NCBI GenBank assembly: GCA_003290165.1
Contig: QNQO01000525.1
Span: 372,001-436,000 of the forward strand
Length of the DNA: 64,000 bases
Origin: Berberis thunbergii
Taxonomy: Eukaryota; Streptophyta; Magnoliopsida; Ranunculales; Berberidaceae
Direction of reading: 5' to 3'
Shown here: positions 36,090 through 46,259 of the stretch, piece by piece
Layout: the number at the start of each line of letters is the position of its first letter
Position numbering within the stretch: position 1 is the first letter of the stretch
The notes under the pieces: model-generated
Told to the model about the DNA's origin: nothing
What the model saw: the letters and a program-made list of their open reading frames with translations, nothing else
Databases searched by the model: none
Position numbers and translations under genes: made by a program

Positions 36090-36459
36090 GTCGTGCAGCA
36101 CTTGAGTTGCTTCTTCAAGCTGGCAAGAAACCGGATATAATTCATTGCCATGATTGGCAAACATCTTTTGTTGTAGGGTCAAATAACTTTGAAAATATCT
36201 TGCTTATAGTTGTTGATTTTATCTCAATTGGATAGTCTTAGTAAATTATGTTATTGCTTTCTAGGCACCACTTTACTGGGATCTGTATGCAACCAAGGGT
36301 CTTAATTCAGCTCGAATTTGCTTTACTCGCCACAACTTTGAATATCAAGGGAAAACACATGCTTCAGAGTTGGGATCTTGTGGCCTTGATGTTTACCGAT
36401 TAAACAAACCAGATAGAATGCAACACCATTCAACACGTGGCAGAGTCAATCCTGTAAAG
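36090..36459 (+). pseudogene. captured fragment of starch synthase 4
   Basis: Two exons, about 36090-36176 and 36265-36459, with an acceptor TTTTCAG before the first and CTAG before the second. The first reads RAALELLLQAGKKPDIIHCH and DWQTSFVV. The second reads APLYWDLYATKGLNSARICF, TRHNFEYQGK, ASELGSCGLDVYRLNKPDRM and RVNPVK, then a GTAGAT donor. This is the N-terminal GT5 catalytic domain of plastid starch synthase IV. The usual FTCHNFEYQG is FTRHNFEYQG here. The fragment lies only 380 bp from the PUM24 piece, in the same orientation. It lacks the ADP-glucose-binding KTGGL motif and cannot be active. Confidence 0.88.
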
Positions 36460-36484
36460 GTAGATAATATTTTGCCCTTCATTC

Positions 36485-36850
36485 AGCGATTTGTCTGAAA
36501 ATTCCCTTTACGGGGATATTCCATTTAGTGAGATAATAAGGTTTATTGATCCATTTGTATTCAGGTTTTCAAAGAGCAATCAGTTGACAGGTCCCATTCC
36601 TTCGACATTGTCACAAATTCCTAACCTTAAGACACTGTATGTATATTCACTATTCCATTGCACAACTTTAAGATGTTATGCACTTCTATTTATTGAAACT
36701 TTAGCCTATCTTCTCAAATATGTCCAATTAGATGTGGGAGACAAATTTTCAATTTTATGTCTGTATTTACTGCATTGACCTTGCTCAGAATCAACTCACT
36801 GGTGAGATTCCAAGGCTAATCTATTGGAATGAAGTTCTTCAGTATCTGTG
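36485..36850 (+). pseudogene. captured fragment of ERECTA-type LRR receptor kinase
   Basis: Leucine-rich repeat exons in order: DLSENSLYGDIPFS (about 36485-36526), SNQLTGPIPSTLSQIPNLKT (36566-36638) and DLAQNQLTGEIPRLIYWNEV LQYL (36780-36848; 24 residues in two parts). Introns lie between successive repeats, as in ERECTA. The string LTGEIPRLIYWNEVLQYL is characteristic of ERECTA-family receptors, which control organ shape and stomatal patterning. Only two to three repeats are present; signal peptide, membrane segment and kinase are absent. Confidence 0.85.
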
Positions 36851-36973
36851 AGTATTCATCCATCACTTCTAGTAGCTCTTAAACTATGTTTTATGTTTAA
36901 CTGAAATATTACTGTTAAGTTTGATCTTTAGTAGTCTTTTTATGCTAAAAGATAACGTATTTGCATTCTTATA

Positions 36974-37300
36974 CACTACACCAAAAGGCCTATTTAGCTA
37001 CTAATATTACCAAGGCATTCACTGGCCTTTAATATTATTGTTTTTGGTTTTCTGTATGGGGAAGCCAAGGCATTCACTGGCCTTTATATGTACTACCACC
37101 ACTGCTGTTGCTGGTTCTTCTGGGTCTTCTTCAGCTGTCAAGAAACCTAAACTGTTTCAAACTACAAATTCACATACTTCAACTTCTAATACTACTTCCC
37201 CTAGAAGCTTAGATACTAGCTCTAGCCACCAAGGTATGTTAAGATTCGTCTCTAGCTCTTTATTGGTTGTGATTTCATAGATCAAAACACTTCAAATGGT
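36974..37300 (+). repeat. internal CACTA terminus with unidentified exon-like piece
   Basis: CACTACACCAAAAGGCCTATTTAGCTAC at 36974-37001 is (in two overlapping reads) the same end as at 31246, in the same orientation. Just after it, CCAAGGCATTCACTGGCCTT occurs twice (about 37010 and 37066). The following frame at 37080-37235 is serine- and threonine-rich (AVAGSSGSSSAVKKPKLFQ, then TTSPRSLDTSSSHQ) and ends at a donor-like GTATGT. It looks like coding sequence from a fifth gene that I do not recognise. Confidence 0.6.
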
Positions 37301-37759
37301 GTTTTTTTATTTTTTATTTGTGATTTTATCAAATTCTAAAAAAAATTCAGTGGGCATCTCTCCTATGATATTGTAGAACAATGGGTATCTCTCTTTTTAT
37401 TGAAATAAGTTCAAATGAGTGTTTTCTGTTGTTGTTCACATCTTATACATGAAAAATCCAAATTAGTACTATTGGTCACAAGAAGTTGAAATGGGTTTCT
37501 CTTTTGATGTAGTCTTATAGGGTCAGAAGAAGTTGAAATAGATTTCTCTTTTGATGCAAGTCAATAAAGAAGTGATCAAAGTCACAAATAAACAGGCCTT
37601 GATCTAGTAAACAGGCCTGCTTGGTACAAGGAGAAAGTCTACCCTGCAAATAAGGTGATATTGATAAACCAAAATCGTCTTACACCATAACGTGTTCTTT
37701 GAAAACACATTCTCAATCTATTTGATTGTCCACTTATACAAAAGTTCCATTTTTACAGG

Positions 37760-38597
37760 TACCTGCATTGGAACATAATAATGAAATCAGAGGAGAGAGT
37801 ATTGATTTGATGAAGTATATCGATGGGCACTTTGAAGGACCAGCCCTTGTCCCTGAGGTAAATATGCCTAACTTATGTTTCTATGCTTAATAGCAAATTC
37901 ATGCTATAGGCCTTGCATTCTCACTAGTTCATGTTTATTCTGCACAATTTAGGATCCCATAAAAAGGGAGTTTGCGGAAGAGTTGTTGTCCTACACAGAC
38001 ACCTTCACTACCGTCGTGATGGCTGCACTAAAACAGAATGCAAATGCTGGTAAGACTAAACACTTTATTTTATAAATTTAGTCTGAAATAGACTTCAAGT
38101 ATATACATGATCAAGGACTGATTTGCATCATTTACCTGCGTCAGATCCTACCTTTGATCACCTGGAAACTGCTATCACCAAATTCGATGACGGGCATTTC
38201 TTCCTTGGCCAGTTCAGCCTGGTAACTTATATATCTTTTCCTCCGCGTTAGATATTTTCTGTTTTATCTTTTTCAGTTCATCCTTATTGTGTCTAATGAT
38301 TGAGTTAACATTTGTATGTGACCTTTAGGTGGATATTGCCTACATACCATTCTTTCGGCGATACACTCGCTTATTGTTGGATGTAAAGAATTATGACATC
38401 ACAATAGGAAGACCTAAGCTGACATTATGGCTTGAGGTGTGCCATCAATTCCTTTACATATTTTTTTAGGTCTATTAAGGGATAAACTTATAAGATCGAT
38501 ATTTTACCAATTGCTGAATCTATTATGTAGGAGATGGAGAAGGTTGAGGCATATACACAAACAAGATTAGATCATGAGGAGATCATTGCAATCTAAA
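37760..38597 (+). pseudogene. captured fragment of lambda-class glutathione transferase
   Basis: Five exons with GT-AG borders, about 37760-37857, 37953-38049, 38145-38220, 38328-38435 and 38531-38597. The readable text is VPALEHNNEIRGESIDLMKY, FEGPALVPE, DPIKREFAEELLSYTDTF, DPTFDHLETAITKFDDGHFF, LGQFSLVDIAYIPFFRRYTR, YDITIGRPKLTLWLE and MEKVEAYTQTRLDHEEIIAI with a stop. It covers the end of the thioredoxin fold and the all-helical domain of GSTL/DHAR-like proteins. The N-terminal catalytic cysteine motif (CPFAQR) is not included. The natural 3' end and perhaps a polyadenylation region (AATAAACTGTATC near 38870) came with it, so it could supply a transcript end to the composite. Confidence 0.88.
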
Positions 38598-39104
38598 AGA
38601 TGCGCCTTTTGGTACAGTCTTTCTCTACATATACTTAAAGTTCATTACAGAATGATACAAATTTGATAGTCTGAATACTAAGCTTCTCCTGTTTTTTTCT
38701 CTTGCAGAAAACAAGCTGATGATTTGGCTGCACCAAGCTGTTGTTTTACTTAATTTTAATGTGTTTGTACGTAATAGAGCTAGTGAGGATGATATTGTTG
38801 TGCAATGTAATAAATTCGAGGTGGATGGTTTAATTTGTATTTCCTGATTTGTACATGATGTTTGTCATCAATAAACTGTATCAAAAATCAAAATTACTCG
38901 AGTTGATGGTCAATGGAACCAAATTGATATTGATTCACTCTTCTCTTATTCACACCCAGAAGTACCAAATATTTAGTCCCATGGTATGAAGTGGGATCAA
39001 TATATTTGTTCCATGTGACCCGACTTTGATCACTTATTTATTGGCTTATAGTGGGTCAAAATGTCAGTAGAACTGCATTGGCTTAACACCGTGACCAAAC
39101 AAAA

Positions 39105-39427
39105 AAAAAAAAAGCAAATTGCCACGGTTTAAAACCGTGGCTAACTATTACAACGGCTAAGAACCGTGGCCATACCTTGCAACGGTTTTAAGCCGTGGCT
39201 ATTCCTGGACATGGCTTAAAACCGTGGCTAACATTTTTGCAATGCTTTAGAACTGTGGCTAAATCATCAACTGTCCTCGAGTATAAAACCGTTGCTAATA
39301 TTTTTGCCACGGTTTTTAGCCGTTACTGGGGATTTAGCGACGCCTCTACAGCCCACGGCTCTAAGCCGTGACAATGGGCTACCCCCACGATTCAAAATCG
39401 TTGCTAATGGGCATTTTTGGTGTAGTG
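39105..39427 (+). repeat. right subterminal and terminal repeats of the CACTA element
   Basis: Seven or more copies of CCACGGTTTAAAACCGTGGC-like palindromic units, ending GCATTTTTGGTGTAGTG. They mirror the left array. Confidence 0.9.
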
Positions 39428-39600
39428 ATGGTTGGACTTTTGACTCGTCATTGCCTCATATTCAATGCTACTAGCAGCTTTTAGTGGGTTGATATCTTGA
39501 TCTCTTGTTCCTCCGTTTGTTATAGCGCATACTTTGGGATTTCATGCAATTATCATATCTTGCACGTCGTCCTCTGAGCAATTTCTTCATTGCTCGGCTC

Positions 39601-39707
39601 TATAAAAAGGGGCGTGATTGATTTATTTCTCTTTTACGATATCTTTGAAATTAGGGCTTATTCTTCTTCCCTATTTTTTGTTTTCCTTGCTCCTTTGTTC
39701 CTTCATC
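39601..39707 (+). promoter_or_regulatory. TATA box and leader of the antisense gene in the Tat element
   Basis: TATAAAAAGGGGCGTGATTG begins at 39601, preceded by GCTCGGCTC, with the first ATG of the downstream frame (39708) about 100 bp later. The spacing fits a plant promoter and short 5' UTR. It points opposite to gag. Confidence 0.55.
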
Positions 39708-42190
39708 ATGTCTGTTAGTAATATGCTAGATGGCGAGGCGTTTACTGCTTGCGAAGGTTACTTCTCACCCAAGAAGGCTTCTCAGGTGACATTGGACAAT
39801 ATTCATTCCAATTATAGCATGCCATCTAACCTCGTGATCATTCTGCTTAGGCAAAATGATAGTCCTTGTCGTCCAAGAACTGGGTATATTGTGCTCTGCT
39901 CGTGCATGTTCTTGTCCGACATTCAATTTCCAGTTCCAGAGCTGTTTTGGGAATATCTTGTTTTTTAAGCATTCCTCCTGCTCAGATAAGTCCTAATGGT
40001 TGGAGGTTATGGTTTGTACTTATGCGAGAGCCATTCTCTCCGGCATTCCCTCAACTGATACAATCATGCATTCAGTGGTTGGTCTATTGGTGACCAAAAA
40101 CATTTGTTTCCTTCATTTTCCCACCTGTTTTGGGAATCTCAATGATGACATCAGAGGCTGGTCGAAATTATGGTTTTATGCTTCTCTTAGCTCTGGCTAC
40201 TTCAGATTGCGAGGTTGTCAGATTGCGCGGTTATTCCGAGTCCCTAACAAATGGAACGACCAACAACTAACTGTGGAAGAGCAAATGATCGGGGATCGTT
40301 TCTTGTGATCCCCTTGGAGGCGATTTCTCTTTGGGAATATTGTGAGGCGTAATGGCTTATATACTATGAACGAGGCGGAACGGGCTTTGCTTACTGAATC
40401 CCAAGTTGAGGAGATCGTTGCTCGCGCTGTTATTGCTGGTGTCAATAATGCTAGCATTGATGGGGAAGTGAGCTTGGGCAAACATGTTATGGATCTCGAT
40501 GTTCCTACTTGCACTAGCATCGCTAGCCCGACTTCCAGGAAGAGAAAGCTTCCAAGGCCTGTTAGCCCGTCCAAGCAATTGATGATATATCCTAGCCGTG
40601 TTCCGAAAAAGAAACTGATTTCCTCTTGTGGTACTGTTCGGGTTGCTTCTCACCCGGGCTCTTCTAATAAGGAAGTTGTGAAGGAGGATCGTTTATCCCT
40701 CAAAGAGGCTGAGGAAATGACTTTGGCAATGGAGAGGAGTAAGAAGGAAACTACTCGTCCGTTGGACAATAATAAAAAAGGCTTCTTTTTCCATGGTGTG
40801 CCCGACATTGTTGAATGCTTTGATGATGATCTTTGAGTTATCCATGATAAGATTCTTCAACTGGCAGTGGAACAATCAAAGGAGGTTGGTGACCGTGTTC
40901 ATAATTTTTAGGTTCTTCCTCCTCGATCTCCTTCCGTTCCTGTCAATGATGCGGTTGGGTTCTTATCATCTTCTCCCACTCGTTTGGATCCTTCTGTTCC
41001 TATCGCCAATACTACTGGTTATGTTCCTAGTGCGACCACTTTATAGTGAGAAGGCAAGAGTAATTTTTCTGTTATCACCGATGTTCCTCTCGTTTTTCCC
41101 GCTATTTGGAGGTGGTTCCTCTATGCTTCTGGATCCTTTTGCCTTCACCCACAAATTAGTTGGAAGGAGCCCAACCCGGAGGACATCCGTATCAAGTCAG
41201 ATGGAAAGTTTTGTGGGTTTACCCAACTTGACGTACAAGATGATGCACATAGGTTGGTCAATGAATGGCATAGGCATGCGGTAGAAGGGCCTTCAATGCC
41301 TATGCTGAATCTCAGCACTCATATCGACTATTGTCTCAAGCAGATAATGGATGGGATGAATGATCTTGCTTATACTGCGGTTATGGGTCGGAGTACAGGA
41401 CTGTTCGTGGCCAGGTGGTTGCTCTTGAGAGGAAGTTGGCAGCGTTGTTGCTAGTGTTTTCTCACGTCTTTAATCAATTTGACGTGTTGAAAACACAGTG
41501 CGTGGAGCAGAAGATGGCAACTGGGGTTGCTTTGGCCTCTTTAAAGGAGGTGGAAGATGCCCGAGATAAGTCTGTGGCGGAGCTTGAGACTTCGACGACC
41601 CACTTTATACGAGGAACATGCACGATTGGACTAGTTGGAAAAGAGTTGTCTGTCGAGAAAGCTGACCATGATAAGGCCATGCGTTCCGTTGTTGAGCAGT
41701 CGGTCAGTCTTAGGATTGCTGAAGAGCGGGTGGAGCAGTTGATAGTTGTACTTGATGAAGTCAAGTCCGATATTTTCGCCATGCTAGCCACTGCTGAAGG
41801 GCAACTGATTTCAACTAAGTGTGAGCTTGCTGCATCAAACGATAGGCTAAGGATTGTGGAGGTGGAAGATTGGAAGAAAGTTGTTGATGGGCGAGTCGAG
41901 CTCCTTGACTATATTGAGGGGTTCGGTGTCGACTTACCCGAGTATCGTCACTTGGTTGATCAATTCTTTGAGAATGAAGATGCTGAAGAAGGTATTTAGG
42001 ATTTCCCGAGGGATCCTGTAGAGGAAGAACCGTCATCCCCTCCTTCTGATCAGGCTCCATTACGTGTTCTTGTCGTTGAAGGGAAAACCTTGTCTCCTCC
42101 TGTTACTATTGCTTCAGTCTCTCTTCCATCGGAAGGCCTTGTTGCTACTTCGAATGTTCTATCTTCTCCTTTGGATGTAGTAGAGTGATT
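39708..42190 (+). pseudogene. antisense ORF of a Tat-type element (putative gypsy type transposon domain)
   Basis: The likely start is MSVSNMLDGEAFTACEGYF. Next come LFWEYLVFLSIPPAQISPNG with WRLW, then GNLNDDIRGWSKLWFYASLS and LFRVPNKWND, the pattern of the plant domain called putative gypsy type transposon (PF04195). A lysine-serine-rich middle (SRKRKLPRPVSPSKQL) follows. The C-terminal part (41415-41999) is a long predicted coiled coil: ALERKLAALLLVF, KADHDKAMRSVVEQSVSLRI, then a tail LPEYRHLVDQFFENEDAEEG. Frameshifts occur near 39950-40100 and 41420, and stops at 40306 and 40836, so it is broken. Such genes run antisense between pol and the 3' LTR in Tat elements; their role is unknown. 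Confidence 0.75.
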
Positions 42191-42699
42191 TTATGAATGA
42201 GAGAATTTTCTTTTAGACAATATTGTATTGCCTTTTATACAATTTCCACTTCGCATGCTTTCTATTTGAAGTCGTGACTTGTCTTGGGTCGTGTGTGTTG
42301 ACTCATTGTATATGATACATGTGTTCCCCTCATCAAGTCATTTGAAGTATAGTGGTAAGTATTGGCGATTTAGGCTTATCCGTATTTCTGTTTTTTCCCT
42401 TGCTTGGACCATCCTAAGTCTTTGTTTCTTTGTTCTCGTCAATCGAGGGATTTTCCTCATTCGGATCCTTGAGTATTTGCATGCCAAAGTGTTCTGTATT
42501 CCGAAGTATTGGCTGATTTTGAATGGTTTTGTGAGTGGGTTGACTCGTACCTTAACTTTTAGGTCCATCGTAGTTGTTGAAGCAAATCGTACTACGTATT
42601 TCCAGCTTTTGCTTCTTGGTCCAATATTTTGATCGGCCAGGGGGCCTATATGGCTATATTTTGACTTATGTGTCTAGATTTCTTGATTTGATGTATAGG

Positions 42700-43300
42700 G
42701 CTAAATAAGTTGACTCATTCGTTCTTGCCTCATTGGTTTGACGCGTTAGTCGACCTGAGGTTTTTCTGAGTAAGTTGACTTGTTCATCCTAACTTTTACT
42801 TCATTGGTTTGACATATTAGTCAACTCAAAATTTACTTAAGTAGACTGGTTCATTTCAACTTTTACTTTGTTCGTCTGACGCATTAGTAAACTCGAAGTT
42901 TATTTGAATAAGTTGACTTGTTTTTCCTAACTTTTACTTCGTTTGTTCGACATAGAAATCGACCCAAAATTTGTTTTAGTAAGTTGACCGGTTTGTCCTA
43001 ACTTTTATTTCGTTTTTCTATCATATTAGTCGACTCAAAGTTTATTTGAATAAGTTGACTTGTTCATCCTAACTTTTACTTATTTCGTTTGACGTATTAG
43101 TTGACTCAAAGTTTATTTGAATAAGTTGACTCGTTCGCTCTAACTTTTACTTCGTTGGTTCGGTATATTAATCGACCTGAAATTTGTTTGAGTAAATTGA
43201 CTGGTTCGTCCCAACTTTTACTCATTTCGTCTTACGTATTAGTCAACTTAAGTTTGAATAAGTTGACATGTTCGTCCTAATTTTTACTTCTTGGTTGATC
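42700..43300. repeat. tandem repeat, about 69-bp unit, nine copies
   Basis: Unit type: TAAGTTGACTTGTTCATCC, TAACTTTTACTTCGTTGGTT, TGACGTATTAGTCGACTCAA, AGTTTATTTGAA. Starts are near 42709, 42770, 42838, 42908, 42978, 43049, 43120, 43191 and 43257. Copies differ at many sites. It lies inside the Tat element between the antisense gene and gag, where such elements often carry tandem repeats. Confidence 0.88.
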
Positions 43301-43439
43301 AGACTAGAAGTTTTGTGTCTGATTTATACGTCCTAACATTTTGTTTGTGGCTTAGTATGTCGACTGTTTCTCATTGTCTGGCTTTGAAGCCACAATTTTG
43401 GATGTAAGATGGAGAGTTTTGAACTCGAAATTTATTGAT

Positions 43440-43685
43440 AACCCTATTTCGGGTGTTTAACAATCTATAGTAGTAGTAGTCATTATTTTCTCATAAAGTT
43501 ATGTTGTGGAGTTTGCATTGTATCTTTTTAATTGTTGTTTGATTTGTTCTGCCTTGAGTGGTCTTAGCATTTTCACTGTAACTTCTTCATCCATGATTCT
43601 TTGTATTTTTTTTTGTTTGTGTATTGTTGTCGTAAGGTAGCTAATAAACTCGGAATGCTCATTGTTCGAATCACTGGGCGTGTGC
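43440..43685 (-). pseudogene. end of gag of the Tat-type element (left of the hAT insertion)
   Basis: Joining across the MITE, the minus-strand frame that ends NQPINGT continues as RPVIRTMSIPSLLATLRQQY before decay. So the MITE split one continuous region. No protease or reverse transcriptase follows, and the sequence passes into the tandem repeat. Confidence 0.55.
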
Positions 43686-44334
43686 TAGGGGTGGACACAG
43701 GACATGATGGACCTCATCCCTATACCATCCCGTTCATTCGGGATCGGGACTGGATATACTTCATCCCGACCTCGTCTCTTCGATCCCAAGCGGGATCGGG
43801 ACGGGATGGGATCAGCAGAAAATAAAACATTTTGTTTATTTCACATTGATGTTATTCTTTGTTTTCAAATGAAAATAACTGTATTATCTTTACTAGTACT
43901 TATATGAAAGGGTAGATACATATGATTGTATGTATGAATATGTTTCGCTATGCATTTTTAGCATGTGAACTTTTATAAGAAAGATTTAGTAAATTGAACT
44001 TTTTGTGAATGAACATTATTTGGTACACAACTTTTGTTTTATCTAGATAGAATACATGTGTTATTATTTTCATGAATGTGACAACAATAAAAACAATTCC
44101 TACTAGAATAGAATCCATGTGTTATTATTTTTATGAATAACATTAAAATTATTAATCATAAATATTTAAAAAACAAATTCGGGACAGGATGGGATGGGCG
44201 GGATTGAAAATCTCCATCTCGATCCCATCTCACTCTAGATCGGGACGGGATCGAGATTGGATTGATCAATCCCAATGCCCGAAAAAATCGTAATGGGTCA
44301 GGATCAGGATCTTGACATGGGATGCCCACCCCTA
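43686..44334. mobile_element. hAT-type MITE with 8-bp duplication
   Basis: Inverted ends TAGGGGTGGACAC and, reversed, TAGGGGTGGGCATC. It is flanked by a perfect 8-bp duplication GCGTGTGC (43678-43685 and 44335-44342), diagnostic of hAT. The 649-bp inside has GGGATCGGGACGGGATGGG repeats at both ends and an AT-rich middle. The frames at 43601-43907 are not genes. It lies in the gag region of the Tat element. Confidence 0.92.
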
Positions 44335-46259
44335 GCGTGTGCCATTGATAGGTTGGTTTGGACGGGCATAATAGAATATAGTCCCAAATTGTCCAATCAT
44401 ATTCACATCAGTACCTGCTGCCAAGGCTTCGTTCGTTGATTCAAAGAATTTATTTGCGTTGTCTTCATTGTCAGTAATGTAGGAGGCGTTGTTGGCATTG
44501 TCATTGACAATGGTCAAGCTTGTGAGCTTCTTTGGATTTTGTCTATTGTTTGGTCTTATTCGAATTGCCAATTTCCTCCATGCTCCTTGTTTGCGTTGTC
44601 GTATCAATTCATCTAGTCTCGTTTGACAATGTCGGCGCTCCTAATTCTATATAGATCAGCTCGAGTGGGAGATGTCACTGGTTGTCTCTTCGGTATGCAC
44701 AATTGGTTGCTTTCGCAGTGTAAGGCATATATCAGCTCTCTTGGTTGTTCATTTGATCCTGTGGTGGTGTTCGCCTTCTCTTTCCCTTTGGGTTGTTTAT
44801 TAGGTGACCCGACAAATTTGTCGTCGTCCCCTTTGAACTCAGAAATCGATTTCATCTTCAAGTTGTAGCATTCTTTCATGTCGTACTCATGATCCTTGTG
44901 GGAAGAGCAGTATTTGCTCTTATCTTGCCCCTCGTGGTCTCCTTTCATCTTGAGTAGCCAGTTGACATCATTCCATTTAGTCATGTGTTTCAGTATGTTT
45001 GTTTGGCTAGCTTTCAAGGTCGTATATGGTTTGTAAGTCTTTTTGTCATGATTGTCACTTGCTCATGTCTGGGCCTCGTTGAATGCGGCTTTTCGGGTTC
45101 TTGCTGGTTGAACTCAGGCCTCCTGTTAGTTTGGTGTTTTTTTTACTAAACGTTTTCTTCCCGAGTCTATTGTATCTCCTTCTTTCTTCCCTCCTTTCTT
45201 GCCTCTTTGAATGGGATTCCCTTTCGGATTCGTTCTTCTTCATAGCGGCTATCATTCCTCTAAAGTGACATGCTTTTGAGTGGTCTTCAATAGAATAGCC
45301 ATTTTCTTTGGGGGTTCTAGGTTCAGAGCATAGAAAAAGGGTCATCATTTCAGTTCGGCGGTGCAAGTAGAGGTGGCTGTGTCGTTGCTGCAACCATCGA
45401 TCATTGTTAAGTCGTTAGTGAAACCAGTAACATACTCCCTTATCATCTCCTCAGGTTTCTATTTGATGTGAAACAAGTAGTGTGGCCCCTTCCTCATCCG
45501 TTGACTGCCGATGAACCTTGTAATGAAGGCGATAGCCAACACCTAGAATGAGTCTATCGATCTTGGTGGTTGGCTATTGAACCAGTTCATTGTTGTGGAA
45601 GTGAGACTTGTCGGAAACATTCTGCATAGGATGAATTATGTGTTTTCCTTCAACGACATCATGTGGTGAAAGTGTCGTAAGTGGTCGGTTGGATCGGTGG
45701 TACCATCATAAGCTTCAAACTTTGGTGGGGTGAACTTATTTGGCATATGAGTCACCATGAGTAAGTCGGAGAATGGTGGTTTGGATAGTTTGTACAAGAC
45801 ATTGGGATCTATGACCCCAATCCTGAATAGGATTTCAGCAGGGGTCACGTCGTTTTGGGGGGTCCCTTCTTGAAGTGGTTCACTGCTTTCGAGATTTACC
45901 CATTGGGGTTTGGTAGGAACTTTGTTAGCCAGGTTTTGTTGGGGCGGTACTTGGAGAACGTCGGGGGACTGAGCATGCTCCTGGGTGAACTTTTCCATCG
46001 CTTTGATCATACGCTCCATCTAGATCATGCGTAAGTCGACATGAGAGTCCGTGGTGGCGCCTCGAGGCATCTGAGATGTTTGAGCCTCTTTGTGTGGCGA
46101 CTCTCTATGTCGGGCATGACCGACCAGATGTTTGTCGCTGGGTATGAGGTGTGTGCTATTGGTGGCACAATTTCTTTGATGGGAGGATTGTTTTGATTGT
46201 TGTCGGTTATAGGGTCTGTAGAATGTGTCATTTATCGTTTTCCATGAACGGGGCAAGAT
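44335..46259 (-). pseudogene. gag of the Tat-type element, broken
   Basis: The minus-strand segment at 45636-46019 reads MERMIKAMEKFTQEHAQSPD, then MPNKFTPPKFEAYDGTTDPT and DHLRHFHHMM, the gypsy gag core (usual form: F-YDGTxDPxxHL). The next, 45055-45393, is highly charged (ESHSKRQERREERRRYNRLG). The one at 44613-45017 has a zinc-like motif KYCSSHKDHEYDMKECYNLK near its middle, as in Tat gag. The one at 44332-44607 is the C-terminal region. Stops separate them. A leader frame at 46025-46349 lies just inside the 5' LTR. Confidence 0.8.

Larger units (their letters stand above)
31246..39427 (+). mobile_element. gene-capturing CACTA transposon (Pack-CACTA), non-autonomous
   Basis: Both ends carry the inverted repeat CACTACACCAAAA (31246-31258; right end TTTTTGGTGTAGTG to 39427). 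A 3-bp duplication ATG flanks it (31243-31245 and 39428-39430), the CACTA hallmark. Dense subterminal repeats with the core CCACGGTTTTAAACCGTGG fill 31260-31490 and 39110-39410; these are the usual transposase-binding arrays. No transposase is encoded. Between the ends lie plus-strand, intron-containing fragments of at least four host genes: PUM24 (33822-35711), starch synthase 4 (36090-36459), ERECTA (36485-36850) and lambda GST (37760-38597). All are in one direction. A third copy of the terminal motif lies inside at 36974 and a fourth at 31387. Confidence 0.93.

Noticed and set aside
40357..40653. Minus-strand frames opposite the antisense gene
   Set aside because: They are shadows of the plus-strand reading frame, which has the family-like motifs.
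42279..42632. 117-codon hydrophobic frame
   Set aside because: Between the antisense gene and the tandem repeat; no recognised domain, probably chance in T-rich DNA.
42700..43300. CRISPR-like array
   Set aside because: The units abut without spacers, diverge gradually, and the DNA is plant nuclear; it is a tandem repeat in a retroelement.
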